Made by a program: the position numbers and the translations under genes. Shown here one piece after another: positions 48,661 through 61,222 of a stretch of 64,000 nt of DNA; the first letter of the stretch is position 1, and each line of letters begins with the position of its first letter. The notes under the pieces are model-generated. The model was not told where the DNA came from. It saw only the letters and a list, made by a program, of their open reading frames with translations, and searched no databases. The DNA comes from Microbotryomycetes sp. JL201 (lineage: Eukaryota; Basidiomycota; Microbotryomycetes). The stretch covers positions 65,735 through 129,734 of the forward strand of contig JAQYUZ010000038.1 in assembly GCA_033819885.1 (NCBI GenBank), read 5' to 3'.

Positions 48661-51600
48661 ATGTCGTGGTCTCTCGACGACCAGCTCGGCAGGCTGGCGA
48701 ATGGAGACGTGGATGTGCCGGTCGACTTGTCGACAATGGACGATGGCGAGGTGCAGGACGTGTTGAACCGTCAGTCAACAAACGCGGGCGCGCGTGCACA
48801 ACTGTCACACGATCGACGCGCCCGACACGCCCCATGACCATACTCGTCAAAACCCTTGAATGCTGACACACCTGCGCACATGCACAGAGATTGTTGATAC
48901 GGTCGCAGCCGATTCGTCGCTCATTGCCGACAACGACACTTTCGGCCATGCAATGGGCTTGGTCAAGTGAGTACACAGCTTGCAGCGCGCAGACATGTTC
49001 TATCTGCCAGCTGACGCGCTCTCTCTCCTTGTCACACCCCTCAGACACGCCGAGCACCTGCCAGGGCCGACACTCAACAAGCTGCTCGACGCCGTCTGCT
49101 CGGGTCAGTCAACACACTCCGCCACACTGGTCGGCGCGCCACCTGACACTGCTTCGATTGCAATGCACAGGATTGTCTGCCGAGGTAGACGCCACTTTCA
49201 AAGACAACAACCCGACAGACCACACAGCCTACACCAGCCACCGCCTTGCCCTCGAACGCTACGCATTCTTGCTCCAATGGTTCATCCAGACCGCAGAGAG
49301 GTTGACGGCAACAAGAGCCGCAGAAGACGCGCCACTCACGGCAGCAGGCAAACGCGTCAGTGCCTGCTCGCTCTGCCGGAACTCTGACACGCCAAAGTCA
49401 ACACACGTGCTGACATTGCCATCTCCGCAGAGACCAAAAGCGACAAAAGCAAATTCCAAGAAAAAGAGGGACGACTTTGTGTGGATAGACTCGATTCCTG
49501 ACGCGCTCAGCGTCATGTCGAAAACCCTCAAGCTGCGCACTGAACGGATCTGGCAGACCGCACCAGAGCGTGACTCTTTCATCTCGTGAGTCCTCATTGC
49601 TTGTGCACAGACGTCATCCAGATGAAAGCACTCCTCATTGATACGGGGTCGGATACGCAGAAACTGCTTCCTCAAGCCAGTCAACCTGCTCGCAGAGTCC
49701 GAAGTTTATATGAAGGTGCCACTCATCAAGCAAGGCATTTATCAAGTAATTTGTGTCGCTGCCAAGAGTCACGGACAAGCTTTTGGTGCATATCCGGCCG
49801 GCGCTGCTGCACAGTGTGGCGATGCTCACTGACACGATGCCGCCTTTCCAGGAGTCCAAATGACAATCATGCAAAATTTACAATACGCTGAACACTTGTC
49901 AGAGCCAATGGCGGAACTTGTGCACCTATTGGCGAAAGAATTCGACTACTCGCGATTGGGCGAGGATGTACTCAGGTTTGTCGGACCTTTTTCCGTCCGC
50001 GATGAGCGATCGAAAATGCTCACGAGCTGCCTCTGCTCTGTAACAGAGAAATCGCTTCGCGACAGTTCAACACTCAGGACACGAAAGGACCTCGATCGTT
50101 TTCGAAATTCCTCGTCAGGCTAGCAGAAATTTCACCGCGAGTGATTCTCAAACAAATTGCCTTGTTGCAAAAGCATCTCGACTCGGAGGTCCGTACAAGA
50201 TTGCGCGCCTTTCAAGCTTTTGATCGCCGCTGACAATCGCTGTACGCTTTGTTCTAGTCGTACCCGATGCGCAATGCTATCATCGAAGTCATCGGCTTGC
50301 TCATCCGCGAATTGACGGTCACCGAAGGTCTCGACATTGAGCCTGAGCAGCAAAAGAAGCAAATAGAATCGTTCTACGACTTGTTGTTCGAGAGATTCCT
50401 GGACCTCAACTCGTTCGTTCGAAGCAAAGTCGCCACCGTCTTGCTCAAAACCTGCGAGTCAGTTCCGAATCTCTCTTTGACTTCTCGTAGAGTACGCACT
50501 CGGCTTACCTGTTCTGTACGATCGTTCGTCAGACTTCCGTCGACATTTCCAAAACTTCGAATGCGACTCTCCGAGCTGACGATTCGGTCACTCGAAGACA
50601 AGTCTTCACAAGTTCGCAAAAACTGCATCACCTTGTTGACAAAACTTGTCCTCACTCATCCATTCGGAATGCACGGCGGCGAATTGAGTCTGACGGATTG
50701 GCAAACTAGGTTGGACCGGATCGAGCAAGAACTAAAAACTTTGGATTTGCCCAGTGTCGAGGAAGCTCAAGCTTTGGAAGAGGCGAGAGAGATGATGAAG
50801 GACACTGACGATGAAGACGTCACGCAAGAAGAACGAGAAGCGGTAGCGGGAAAGATCAACAGTGACGGCGAGGCTGAAGACGATGAGCAGACGCCGCAAA
50901 AGGCAATCGCCACGTCCTCTAAAGAGAAACGACGCAAACCCCGCAAGTCTGGCATTGAAATTGCTGCAGCAGACCAATCTGTCGCGCTCAATCAGGTCGA
51001 CCAAGAAACTCTGACGAGGTTGAGGTTGACAAGGAAGTACTACGTCGACGCCATCTCGTTCGTCAACTTGTTGGACAAGGCGGTCGACGTTGTTGTGGAC
51101 CTTTTGGCGAGCACAGTCAAGAGTGAAGTGTTGGAAGCTGTCGAGTTTTTCAAAGTCGCGAGTCAGTACAAAGTCGAATCTGCAGAGGTGCGCATGTTCT
51201 GTTCCGGCTTCTTGCGAGTGCGCTTTCGTGCTCAGGCTAGACTAACGTCTCAACTACGTGGCCGAGCAGAAAGGTATCAAACGCATGCTGCACTTGATCT
51301 GGTCCAAGGATGAAGCAACCACAGAAGAGGACGGCAAAGAGCTCAAGGGCATCAGGTCAAAACTGATCGAGTGCTACACTCAACTGTACTTTGAGCCGGT
51401 GGCAAACTTGTCAGAGAAGGACCAGGTCAATCGCGTCACGCAGAACGTGATCGAGTAAGCCTTTGTTTTGCTTCGAATCGGCGTGGAACTTTCGAGGCTG
51501 AGTCTCTGGTTACAGGTTCACCAGAGATGCCACTCTGGCAGAGCTGACGTCTCTCGAGGCTTTGCTCGGCGTCATGGCAGCCAAAGGCGTTGTCGACGAG

Positions 51601-53634
51601 CAAGTCATCTCTCGACTGTGGCAAGTGTATGGTACGAGTAAACCGATACCGAAATTTCAGCGACGAGGAGCAATCATCGTTCTCGGCATGTTTGCCGTAC
51701 CAAGGCCTGAGGTCGTTGCCGAGCACGTTGACAGTTTGCTTAAAATTGGGTTGGGGACGCACGGCAAGGTATGACGGCACCACTGGCGCGGACCAGAGTC
51801 GTGCTTCCAAGCGGGAAACTTACTCGTTCACCGTCTGCTTATAGGCTGATCTCGTCTTGGCAAAATATACCTGCATCGCACTCAGTCGCATCGTCGGGTC
51901 GCACAAAAAAGTGAAAGGCTCGCTCGACAGTTCAAACCTACGATTGCCGATGGACAGTCCTGTTTTTGAACGCCTCGCCGGAGTTGTCAAACAACCCTCT
52001 TCGAACAAAGAATGGTTCAGCATGGCCGAGCAGGCGATCAACACGATCTACGTCCTTGGAGATCAACCTGACGCATTGTGCTCTGCTATCCTGAGGAGTA
52101 TGACGGCCAGAGTATTTGGTCCAAAGGGGCAAACGCAAGAGCAGCATAAAGACAAGGCAGCCGGCGAAGACGAGCCCTTGACCGACGAGAATGATGAAAC
52201 AGAGCAGACTTTGGCGGCGTCAACACCTTCGTTTGGCAACGCGATCGACTTGGCACAGCTCATCTTTGTCGCTGGTCATTGCGCCATCAAACAGCTCGTG
52301 CACCTCGAGTTGATAGAGCGTGATCTGAAACGACGTAAAGCTGAAGATGACAAGAAGGCCGGAACAAAGTCTGCGACACAAGATGAGCTCGAGCAAGTAG
52401 CAGGCTCGATCGAAGACGAGATTGGTGACGCAATCGCAGCCGCCAAGGAGCGAGAATTGTTGTACGGTCCGCAAAGCTTGTTGGCCATGTTTGGTCCTAT
52501 GGCGGCCACGATCGTCTCTCAGCCGAAAGTATACAATAATCCGACACTCAAGACGGCCGCAACTTTGGCGCTCAGCAAGTTTATGTGCGTCAGCGGTCAA
52601 TTTTGTGAGGTGCATCTCATGATGTTGTTCAAGATATTCGAAACTTCTCGCGAACCGGCCGTCCGATCAAACATTGTCATCGCACTCGGAGACATTGCCG
52701 TGTGCTTCTCGACCATTATGGATCAAAACTCTGACCGGCTGTACGCTGGCTTGAATGACAAGGACGCTACGGTCAAGAAGAACACATTGATGGTGTTGAC
52801 GCATCTGATTCTGAATGGCATGATCAAAGTCAAAGGCCAATTGGGCGAAATGGCAAAATGCCTCGAAGACGAAGACAAGCGAATCAGCGACTTGGCGAAA
52901 CTGTTCTTTACAGAACTGTCTACGAAAGACAAGGCAATCTACAATAACTTGCCAGACATTATCAGCGTCTTGTCGAGCGGACAGAACCCTTTGGACGAGG
53001 ACACGTTCAGGTCGGCTATGAAGTTTATCTTTACATTTGTCGACAAGAAGAAAGAGGCCGAGAGTATCGTCGAAAAGCTCTGTCAGAGGTTCCAGATGGC
53101 TGCTGAACCGAGACAATGGCGCGACATTGCGTTTTGCATGTCTCTGTTGCCGTTCAACTCGGAATTGGCCGTCAAGAAGCTGGTCGAAGGTTTGCCATTC
53201 TACCAAGACAAGTTGCATGAAGAAGAGGTGTTTAAACGGTTCACAGAGATCTTGTCAAAGGTGTGTTGGTTTGTTTGCGGCCGATGCTCTCGATAGCCAA
53301 CAAAGATGCTGATTGCGGGGGCTGAACGCGACAGGCTCAATCGAACAAGGTGTCCAAGAACGAGCAAGACTTGCAAGAGTTTGCCAATGCGCTCGAGGAG
53401 CATCGAGTCAAGGGTACAGAGGAGCAAGAAATGACGCGCAAGGTACAAAAGTCGAGGCGCAAGGCTGCTACGACAGCCGCGACCAAGTCGAGAGCCAAAA
53501 GTGAGTTTGCATGCCTCTTTTTATCGCCAGAACGGCCAGAACATGAGCTCATCAATACATGTTTGCTCGTCTCAGCGACGCGGCGGCGAGTTGTCGTGCA
53601 AACGCCACCAACGTCAGACGAAGATGACGAGTGA
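48661..53634 (+). CDS. CND1: Condensin complex subunit 1 (CAP-D2 type, HEAT repeats)
   Basis: Non-SMC HEAT subunit of condensin, which compacts mitotic chromosomes (yeast Ycs4). ATG 48661 gives MSWSLDDQLGRLANG. Short N-terminal exons carry FGHAMGLVK, HAEHLPGPTLNKLLDAVCS and HRLALERYAFLLQWFIQTAE. Then come DDFVWIDSIPDALSVMSK, YMKVPLIKQGIYQVI, FSKFLVRLAEISPRVILKQI, YPMRNAIIEVIGLLIREL and the signature LSELTIRSLEDKSSQVRKNCI (about 50570). The later part has FKIFETSREPAVRSNIVIALGDIAVCF, DKDATVKKNTLMVLTHLILNGMIKVKGQ and DLAKLFFTELS (52630-52930), typical of the Cnd1 domain. The tail is basic, then acidic (SDEDDE). The intron at 50458-50532 is 75 bases long and has no stop in frame, so its retention would add 25 residues. 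Confidence 0.95.
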
Positions 53635-53803
53635 TGTGCAAGCAAGTGTGTGTTGTTGATGAGGTTCCCGGTATTCGATTTTTCACGCTCTAGTCTGTTT
53701 CTGCCTGGCCAATTTATTTCCTAGTGTTGTCTAATTGATGCACGACTTTGCTCATTGTCCTTTTGTCGCTTTTGTCTTGTCCCGATCCGACCGGGCGGAT
53801 CGA

Positions 53804-55154
53804 ATGGGTGCCCAGCTGTTGTCGGTCGGCTCGGCCGTACTACTATCGAGCACGTACACGTGCCTGTACGTCGGCAGTGTCATTCTCGTGCCCCCGTTTC
53901 CCGTCGCGGCCGCCGCCAACGCGACGTCACGTGCCGCTGTCGAACCCGTTGCGGCACAGCCAGCCAGCTCTGTCACAGCTTCTGTCCCAAGCGGAACCGC
54001 TCTAAATGAGGCTCGTTCGAAACCTCGACGCGACAGAAACGATCCTGGGGTGATTAAGAGCAGGTTGTTGGCCGTATCGGTCGCAACTTTGGCCGCCGTC
54101 TCATCAGTCGTTCATACAGTCAAACAACATCCTTCAACACCCAGAGACATCTCTGTTACCTCTGTTTTGGTCCGAATGGGCCTCTGGGTGTCACAAAGGC
54201 CAACGTGGTCCGAGTGGGTCAAGCTCGTTTGCTTGCCACTCGGATTAACTGCCAGCTTGTTTGCTGGCAGCTTGTACGTCTCGGCCTTGACTCACACTTT
54301 ACCGTGTCAGCGGTATGGTAACTGGCACCACATCAAACAAGAATTTATAACTCTTCAAGGCTTGAGAAACTTTGTCTGGGTCAGTGGCGAACGGGCCAGT
54401 CGCAATTTCAGTCAGACGTAGACGACTCATGCTCTACTCGCAGGGTCCCCTGACGGAAGAGGTCTTGTTCAGAAGCTGCATCGTCACCTTGTCGACGTTG
54501 GCGGGCGTCTCGAAAGCGAAAATCGTCTTTTTGACACCTCTGTACTTTGGTTTGGGTGCGTCCCGAGCAAGTCTGTCTGAAACAGCCTGTGCTCATCCCG
54601 TAGATGTGTAGCACACGTGCATCATGCGTACGAGACGTACGTCCAAGGCGGCAAGACTGCTAGAGCGCTCAAAGTGAGCGTACTGCAAACCGGTCAGTGC
54701 ACCTGTCCCTACTCTCGTGTACCAGACGGTCTAACCCTACGGCAAGTAGGCTTTCAACTAGCATACACGACTGTTTTCGGGTGGTACGCGTCATTCTTGT
54801 TTATGCGAACCGGTGAGTTGAGAGACGGCCGTGGTTTTTCTGGAGCCAGACTGATTCAGAAAGACGGTACGCTCCCAGGCTCTATTGTCCCTCCATTCTT
54901 ATCGCACTCGTTTTGCAATGTTATGGGTCTGCCGCCACTCGGATGGGCTTTGCACGAGTTTCCAGAGCACAAGGCGTGTAAGCCATCAAGTTCTTTTCCT
55001 TTCTTCGCCCGGCAATTCCCTCAAGTTGATACTTTTCCTTTGTTCTGTAGCTCTTTGGACGACTTATGCCGTTGGCATTGCTACGTTTTGCTACGGCCTG
55101 TGGCGTTGGACGGAACCCAATCTGTTTGGCGGAAGTGTCTTCTGGGTCGTGTAG
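53804..55154 (+). CDS. RCE1: CAAX prenyl protease 2
   Basis: Intramembrane protease of the ER (type II CPBP family) that removes the last three residues of prenylated CAAX proteins such as Ras. The start at 53804 (MGAQLLSVGSAVLLSS) begins the first membrane segment. A Ser/Ala-rich loop, more membrane segments and LQGLRNFVW follow. After an intron come the catalytic Glu pair PLTEEVLFRSC (about 54450) and, in the next exons, HVHHAYE (catalytic His), LAYTTVFGWYASFLFMRTG and LSHSFCNVMGLP (second His/Asn motif). The last exon has LWTTYAVGIATFCYGLW and ends at 55154. All key residues are present. About six introns. HEM14 starts 94 bases downstream. Confidence 0.92.
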
Positions 55155-55248
55155 ACCGGCGACAGACAGCTCCGCAGACGTTTGTTTTTATTCTTGACGA
55201 CTGTGTCTGCTCAGCTTTGTTGTATATATCAGCCTTTGACGCAAAGCA

Positions 55249-57222
55249 ATGTCGTCATGCTGCCGAGGTCGGGGCGCGCTTCCGCTTGTGCCGTCAGCAT
55301 CACTCGTCTGGAGACAGCGACATATTGAAAGCACGACAATGCGTGCCGTACGTGGTCGATCGACGCCTAGCCTGTCTCTATGGACCCGCTACACGACGTC
55401 GTCGCCTCCGACGCCGACCGCCGCCGCCTACTGTGTCGCTCACAGGCAGTTGAGCACGTCTCAGACACGTGCACAAGCTCATGAGCCACCTGAGAGGACA
55501 GTTGCGATTATCGGTGGCGGGCTGAGTGGACTTGCGAGCGCGTACTACATTGTCAAAGGTTTGCCTCGGTCGTCAAGGCAAAGGACGCGGATCGTCGTGT
55601 ATGAAAAGACGGGACGGGTTGGGGGATGGTGTCACACCGTCAACATGGACGCCGAGGCCCAAGTCGTGTTTGAGACTGGTCCGAGGAGTATCAGGCCCAG
55701 TGGCGCCGCTGGCTGGCTCACGATCGACATGGTCAGTCCTTAGCATCATTCACAGGCCCAGATTTTGACATTTTGAAAACATGCTCAGGCCCACGACATT
55801 GGATTGGCGCCCAGAATACTGACCGTGCCGAAAACGGCACCGTCAGCAAGGAACCGTTACTTGCTCACGGACAAGGGTCTTTCGGCCATGCCATCGTCGG
55901 TACTTTCTGCAATCGCTTCACCAGTCACCACACCTCTCGTACGCTCAGTCTTGCCTGGCATCTTCAAAGAACCGTTCCAACCTCGCTCGATGTTGCATGA
56001 TCGACCAGACGGAGGTGACGAATCGGTCGACGCTTTTTTCAAGCGAAGATTTGGGAAAAAATTGGCAGACAGTATGATCAGCGCCATGATTCACGGTATA
56101 TACGCTGGCGACTCGAGACGGCTGAGCGTCAAGACGCTGTTTCCCGGATTGTGGGAAGCAGAGAGGCAGAGTGGAAGCGTCATCAGGCATGCCTTGCGGT
56201 CTCGAAAGTCAAAAGTTAGGCACGGTGGTGCTTATGCTCAGCGCATGACAGAAGAAAAGCAGCTGGCGACAGCTTTACAGCAGAAATTGCTGCGAGGCGG
56301 GGACGGAGGAGCAGAATTGGTTGCGCGCATGCATAAAGCTAGCGTTTGGGGTGTACAAGGGGGTTTAGGTCAGCTCATACAGCAACTCAAAACCTGGCTT
56401 GTCACCGAAGGCGTCGAGATTAGGACGGGTCAGGCACCTGCTCTCGTCGCTGGCAATCGCCAATGGGTCGTAAGTTGTTCAAAAGCTCACTAAATGGCGA
56501 GCCCTTGCTGACACATTGCATCGCAGCTTGAGGCCACAGACGGTACCTTGAGTCCGAGCCACGTTATCGCCACAACGCCCGCTGCATTACCCATGTGCTT
56601 TCGACCGAGAGCGATACCCAGCACCACCGTCTCTGTCGTCAATTTGGCCTTTCAAAATCCATCTCCGGCCACACAACGCTTGTTCCCACCTGGGTTTGGA
56701 TACCTCGTTCCGCGAACGATCCCGGTCGAGTTGAACCCTCACAGAGCTTTGGGCATCCTGTTCGATTCTGACGTCATGCCCAACGTCGACCAATCTTCCG
56801 ACCAAGGTTTGGTGAAATGTTCCGTTCTTATGGGAGGCAGCTACTGGTTGGATGACGGACCTCCCAACGCCGACACCCTATCTCACGACCGTCTGGTTCA
56901 GGCGGCGCTCGAAACAATTCGTCTACATTTTCCCGAAACAATGTTCCCGGAGCCTGCATTGACATTAACAAATACACATTACGATTGCATTCCCCAAGTT
57001 CCGCCAGGCTACGACGAGCATGTTTTCGATTTGGAAACGCGGTTACGTGACGCTCAGAACGGTAGAGACGGTGTCAAACTGGCTGTTGTTGGTTGTGGTC
57101 TAGCGAATGTCGGCATAAATGGGGCGGTCAAACATGCGTACGAGGTTGGAACGAGCTTTGCAAACGATCTCGAAGGGACCGGACAGGTGAGGGTTGGGAC
57201 GGAAGAATGGACGCGTAGGTAA
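55249..57222 (+). CDS. HEM14: Protoporphyrinogen oxidase
   Basis: FAD enzyme of the inner mitochondrial membrane, next-to-last step of heme synthesis. A long Ser/Arg-rich N-terminus without acidic residues (mitochondrial presequence; start 55249, or 55339 MRAVRGRST) precedes the dinucleotide motif VAIIGGGLSGLASAYYI (about 55504) and VYEKTGRVGGWCHT. Introns near 55733-55791 and 56470-56526 are removed to give FETGPRSIRP...TIDMAHDIGL, then SVDAFFKRRFGKKLADSMISAMIHGIYAGD, LSVKTLFPGLWEAE, SVWGVQGGLGQLIQQL, and the C-terminal PPGYDEHVFDLE and LAVVGCGLANVGINGAVKHAYEVG, which closes the FAD site. Length is normal. Confidence 0.94.
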
Positions 57223-58267
57223 ACGGATTTGCAACGATGAGCAGGACTTGTTGGTACCTGTCTCGTGCCAGCCCCTGAGGCTCGAAGAATAGATCGTGTC
57301 CCGAGGGCTTCGCAATGCATCATGCTGGAAACCGGCGATTCTGTATGAATACAGCGCCTTGTGTAAGAGTCTCAACCATGCATTCTCCTGCATGACTTGT
57401 AAGATGCCGAGACGCCGGCGGATGACAGCGGTCCTTCTTGCTTTCCGAATATCTCACCACGAGCTTTCTGAAACTTCGCGGAAGGGTTCGTTCGGCCTCG
57501 TACTCCGTTTTTTTCTCGCAAGCGACTCGTGAATACAGGAGTAATGGTGTGCTCATAGATGCATGCTGGAAGTCAGCAAAGGTACGAATTGCGCCACTGC
57601 CATCATTCGCCTGCATTTGCGCGGAAAAGACCCTTTTACGGGACAGACGCGGTCCCCGCTGATCTTTGAGTAGAGCGATCTGCTTGTCAAGTCTGTTCAT
57701 ACTATTCTCTGTGTGTTAATGCCACAACGCTAACGAACGTGACTTTCTATTGCGATCTGAAACGCCGAACCCTGACAGAGCGGGACGTACGTCTTAATAA
57801 TCGAAGCTCGGGGTTTGCGCAAAGACGACAGAGGTATGCGTCAGAATGGGTATTACAACAGGCGCAAGTCGCTTCTGAAATGATCATGTCTTTGAAAGCG
57901 CAAAACCGCTTTTGGCGTGGTTTCAATGACCGAAAGCGTGCGTGCGCGCGCGCATGCTCGCTCACCCATGGTTGCAGTTTGGGTCGAGTGTTTTCCGCGG
58001 ACATGCGCACGCACAGATAGAGGGCGAAAAAGATGTCGGGTGTCCGATTTGGAAAGAGGAGCGTGGCATGTACGTGATCACACGTGGCAGCCATGCTCGA
58101 TCGACTAGCCGCGTGCGCAGCTGCGAGGGCTCCAATCGTCGCTCGCGGCTCGACGCGGGAGGGCTCGAGGCGATCACGCGGGGGCGCCAACATTTTGCCC
58201 TTTCTTTTCGAGAAGAGTTTGTGGTCGTTTGAGCGCAATTCATCACGTCAGGGCGACTCGACGAGTC
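57223..58267. other. Long intergenic region upstream of the C2H2 gene
   Basis: This gap of about 1 kb is the longest in the window. Two minus-strand frames, 57320-57700 (126 codons) and 57747-58238 (163 codons), have no family I recognise and no obvious splice context; I do not call them genes. A purine-pyrimidine alternating stretch (cgtgcgtgcgcgcgcgcatg, about 57937-57956) and two ACGTG half-sites near 58073-58087 are visible. A regulatory region with a long 5' UTR of the zinc-finger gene is the simplest reading. Confidence 0.35.
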
Positions 58268-58506
58268 ATGGATCGGCCTTGGTCCGATGGCGAACCTGGC
58301 TCGAGCTCGGCGGCGTGGAATGGACGAGCGGGACCGTCCACAGCTCGCGACTCGTGCGCCGCTTCGTCGTCGACATCAACACAGCAGACGCCCATGCTGC
58401 AAGCGCCTGCGCCCATACACGCAAGTGTGTCGCACCGGTCATCTTCAGCTCATGGCTTGCACAGTTACCAATTGCATCAAGCACCGAGCCCGAGCACTGG
58501 CTCAGG

Positions 58507-58553
<47 letters not shown>

Positions 58554-60343
58554 CGGCGACTGGCAACTTTAATCCGCTCGAAGGGCGCCGACGTTCTCCG
58601 CCACCTCCGCTCCTCAGTCGCTCGGAATTCGGTCACACGGTGCAGTACGGTACAGTTACATCTGGACCAATGTCGCATCAGCGTTCATCGCCGTATGCGG
58701 CCTACAGTCACAATAACAGCACCTGGTCGGCTCCGGGACCGGGTGCGGCGGCGGCGAGGACTCCAACTTTCGAAGGTCCGCCGACGAGTTCAACACCTGC
58801 CTACGCCACTGCCACGGTGCCGCATTCGCAAGATGGTGCACATCCCGTTTGGCAAGCGGTCCGGTCATTTGATGGGCCGTCCTCGGCTGGCACAGACCGG
58901 TCTTCGTCGTTTGCCTCTTCCAGCTCAAACTTTGTGTCGACACCGGCCTCGACAGTCGACGGCTCGAGCATGTCAAGTTTCGGCAGCGGCAGCAGCAGGC
59001 TTGGTGCGTTTGGACGGACGTCCCTGCCCCATTACGCCTCGTACCCGCCACCTACCAACCATGGCCACCATGCGCCCTCACCGCACCTCCATCCCCATCA
59101 TTCTCATCCCCATCATCAGCAGCAGTATCCTCCTCATCCTCTGACGCTTCAATCACATACTCATCAGCATCACCACTACCCACATCAGCAGCAGTACTAC
59201 AGTGGCGGCAACACGTCCGATGCATTGACGCCCTCGGAAGGACCGAGTTCTGCCACATCATTGACGTTCCCCTCACACGCATTCTCGCCGAGTTGGCCTC
59301 ATCCGCCTTCTCTGCCACCTCGGTCAAGGTCTTGGGACGACAGAGCTCCACAAAGGCGAGACTCATTCAGCGGTCGTCATCATCCGTACTCTCCAGCGGG
59401 CAGGGACGACAGCGCGTGGAGACGCGATGATAGATCACAAGAGGAAGATTACTTTGCTAGGGCGAAGCAACCCATGTCTTCCTCGCATGATCATCAAATG
59501 AGCTATGATTCGGGTCAGGGAGGAGACGAAAATGGCGACCCTGTCGCGCAACATGGCCAGAATGATCGAGCACTCCTACATCGGTACGACGACGACGACG
59601 ACGACGACGACGACGTCAACACTGGGATTGAAGACGATAAGCGATCAGGAATGGACCAAGAAATTGATCAATGTGCAGGCTCATCGACGCCAAAGTCTCC
59701 GAGGAAAAATTCCTCTCCGAGACGACAAGGTGACGGTCCGCTTGCAAAAGACGACGTCGGCAAGCGAAGGTTCGTTTGTCACGTGTGCGCGAGTGAAGGT
59801 AAAGAAACGGCCTTCACGAGGCCGTCGGCGCTCAAATCGCATTCGGTCAGTCGGCTGTCTCTGGCCAGAAAACATAAGCTGACAGTCTTGAGGTCTGATC
59901 GCAGTACGTTCACTCGAAAATCAAAGGTGAGACGGTATCCTCTCGCGCTCATAAGAACTTGACAAGAGACTGACATGACTTCGCTCGGATGGCGCCTTAT
60001 AGAACACGCCTGTGACATTTGCCTTCGAGCGTTCTCAATCATGTCCAACCTGACTCGTCACAAGAATTTGTTTACGGCCAAAGCAGAACGAGCTCGCCAA
60101 ACTGAAGGAGAAGCTGGTGCCCGTGTCATTGAAGAACAACATTGGCAAATGAGGTTTCAACCTCACAACGAAGGCAAAGGTCGACGAAAAACGAAAGGCA
60201 TTACGACTGTCGTTCACAGAGATTTCAAACAGAGACAGACAGCTCACGAGACTGACAACTACAAGTTTCAAAACTTGTTGGACACGTCAGGCGACATTGG
60301 AATGGAGGCAAATCATACGACAGTTGCCGACGCCATCATGTAG
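58268..60343 (+). CDS. C2H2 zinc-finger protein with Gln, His and Asp tracts, probable transcription factor
   Basis: I cannot name the ortholog. ATG 58268 (MDRPWSDGEPG) opens about 500 residues of low-complexity sequence: Ser/Pro/Ala-rich, a run of 13 Gln, a His/Pro/Gln-rich block (about 59050-59200), SPSWPHPPSLPPRSRSWDD, and a run of nine Asp. The zinc-finger region is spread over three exons. RRFVCHVCASEGKETAFTRPSALKSH is followed by a 22-nt exon (59905-59926, YVHSKIK) and then EHACDICLRAFSIMSNLTRHKN. The first finger has four more residues than usual between its Cys and His pairs. The second has C-x2-C-x12-H but no second His in reach, so it may not bind zinc normally. A Lys/Arg-rich C-terminal part (KGRRKTKGIT) ends at 60343. 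Nuclear role inferred. Confidence 0.75.
58514..58552 (+). repeat. (CAG)13 microsatellite in the C2H2 gene
   Basis: Thirteen pure CAG codons encode Gln. Purity suggests recent expansion and likely length variation between strains. Confidence 0.95.
59588..59614 (+). repeat. (GAC)9 microsatellite in the C2H2 gene
   Basis: Nine pure GAC codons encode Asp between Tyr and Val, in frame. Confidence 0.95.
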
Positions 60344-61222
60344 AACCATGCGAATATTTAGAGCATTGCCTTGTTGCACAATACTGTTGTTTTATCAACC
60401 ACGTGCCCATCGTGACGAGGTTCGCTAACGCCAGCTGCCTGAGCGACAATAGAAAATCGCTGTCCGTATTTCGCACAGTAGGGCGTTTTCAAATACCCAG
60501 ATCGTCGTTATGCCCTTTCTATTACTGTGAACAGTTGTGATGTACCATGGTATCGGGAGATTGCAACATTTTCGTCAATCGTGGGTTTGCTTTCCCATTT
60601 GTTTTCGTGAGACCCGAATTAGCGGACCTGAAATTTCGCTTTCTATGAAAAGGCGAGACATGTCTTGCGAGTCAACGAATACGAAGGCAACAGAGAACGT
60701 GCCTGATGTATCGTTCTCCCCGCTAAACACGAGAGCCGAGCAGGCGCTGTCCCACGAAACCCAACCGTTCGGGCCCTTCGGGAACGGGTTGATTTGCCGA
60801 AGCTACGATAATTCTTGGCCCTGCATACATGACACGCAATCTCATGATTTGTATAGTTGCTTTTTGCTGACGACAACGTCGTCAACCCGTCTGGCTTGAA
60901 CGTCCTCGATGGACTCGAGATCGCGCTCAGACTACGGTAAATCTCTCTGCGTTGTGGCACCGAAGCTCTGCGTCATTACGCGGGAAGCAGGTCGACAAGG
61001 AAACAGTTGTTGCGTTCCGCTTTCGCAGCCGTGAGTGATTCACGGCGTTGCATCATATGCGAAATATGGTGTAGATTAGGATAGCCTTACAAAAGCGGGA
61101 AAGCTGTTGGCAAAGTATGCGACATGACTATGAAGATTGCATCACGTGATATGCTACGAGGTGGTCGCGCACATACTGACTCCGTCTCGAAAGACGGCAT
61201 GCCGAGATGAGCGAATTTCGCA
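60344..61222. other. Intergenic region between convergent C2H2 gene and RRG9
   Basis: About 880 bases. A plus-strand frame 60537-60899 and a minus frame 60643-60960 lack recognisable content. A TCACGTGA palindrome lies at about 61142-61149. No RNA gene recognised. Confidence 0.35.

Noticed and set aside
57320-58238. Two minus-strand frames of 126 and 163 codons between HEM14 and the C2H2 gene
   Set aside because: No recognisable domain, no clear codon bias and no convincing splice links; left as unassigned.
60537-60960. Small frames on both strands between the C2H2 gene and RRG9
   Set aside because: No homology that I recognise and overlapping frames on both strands; most likely chance.
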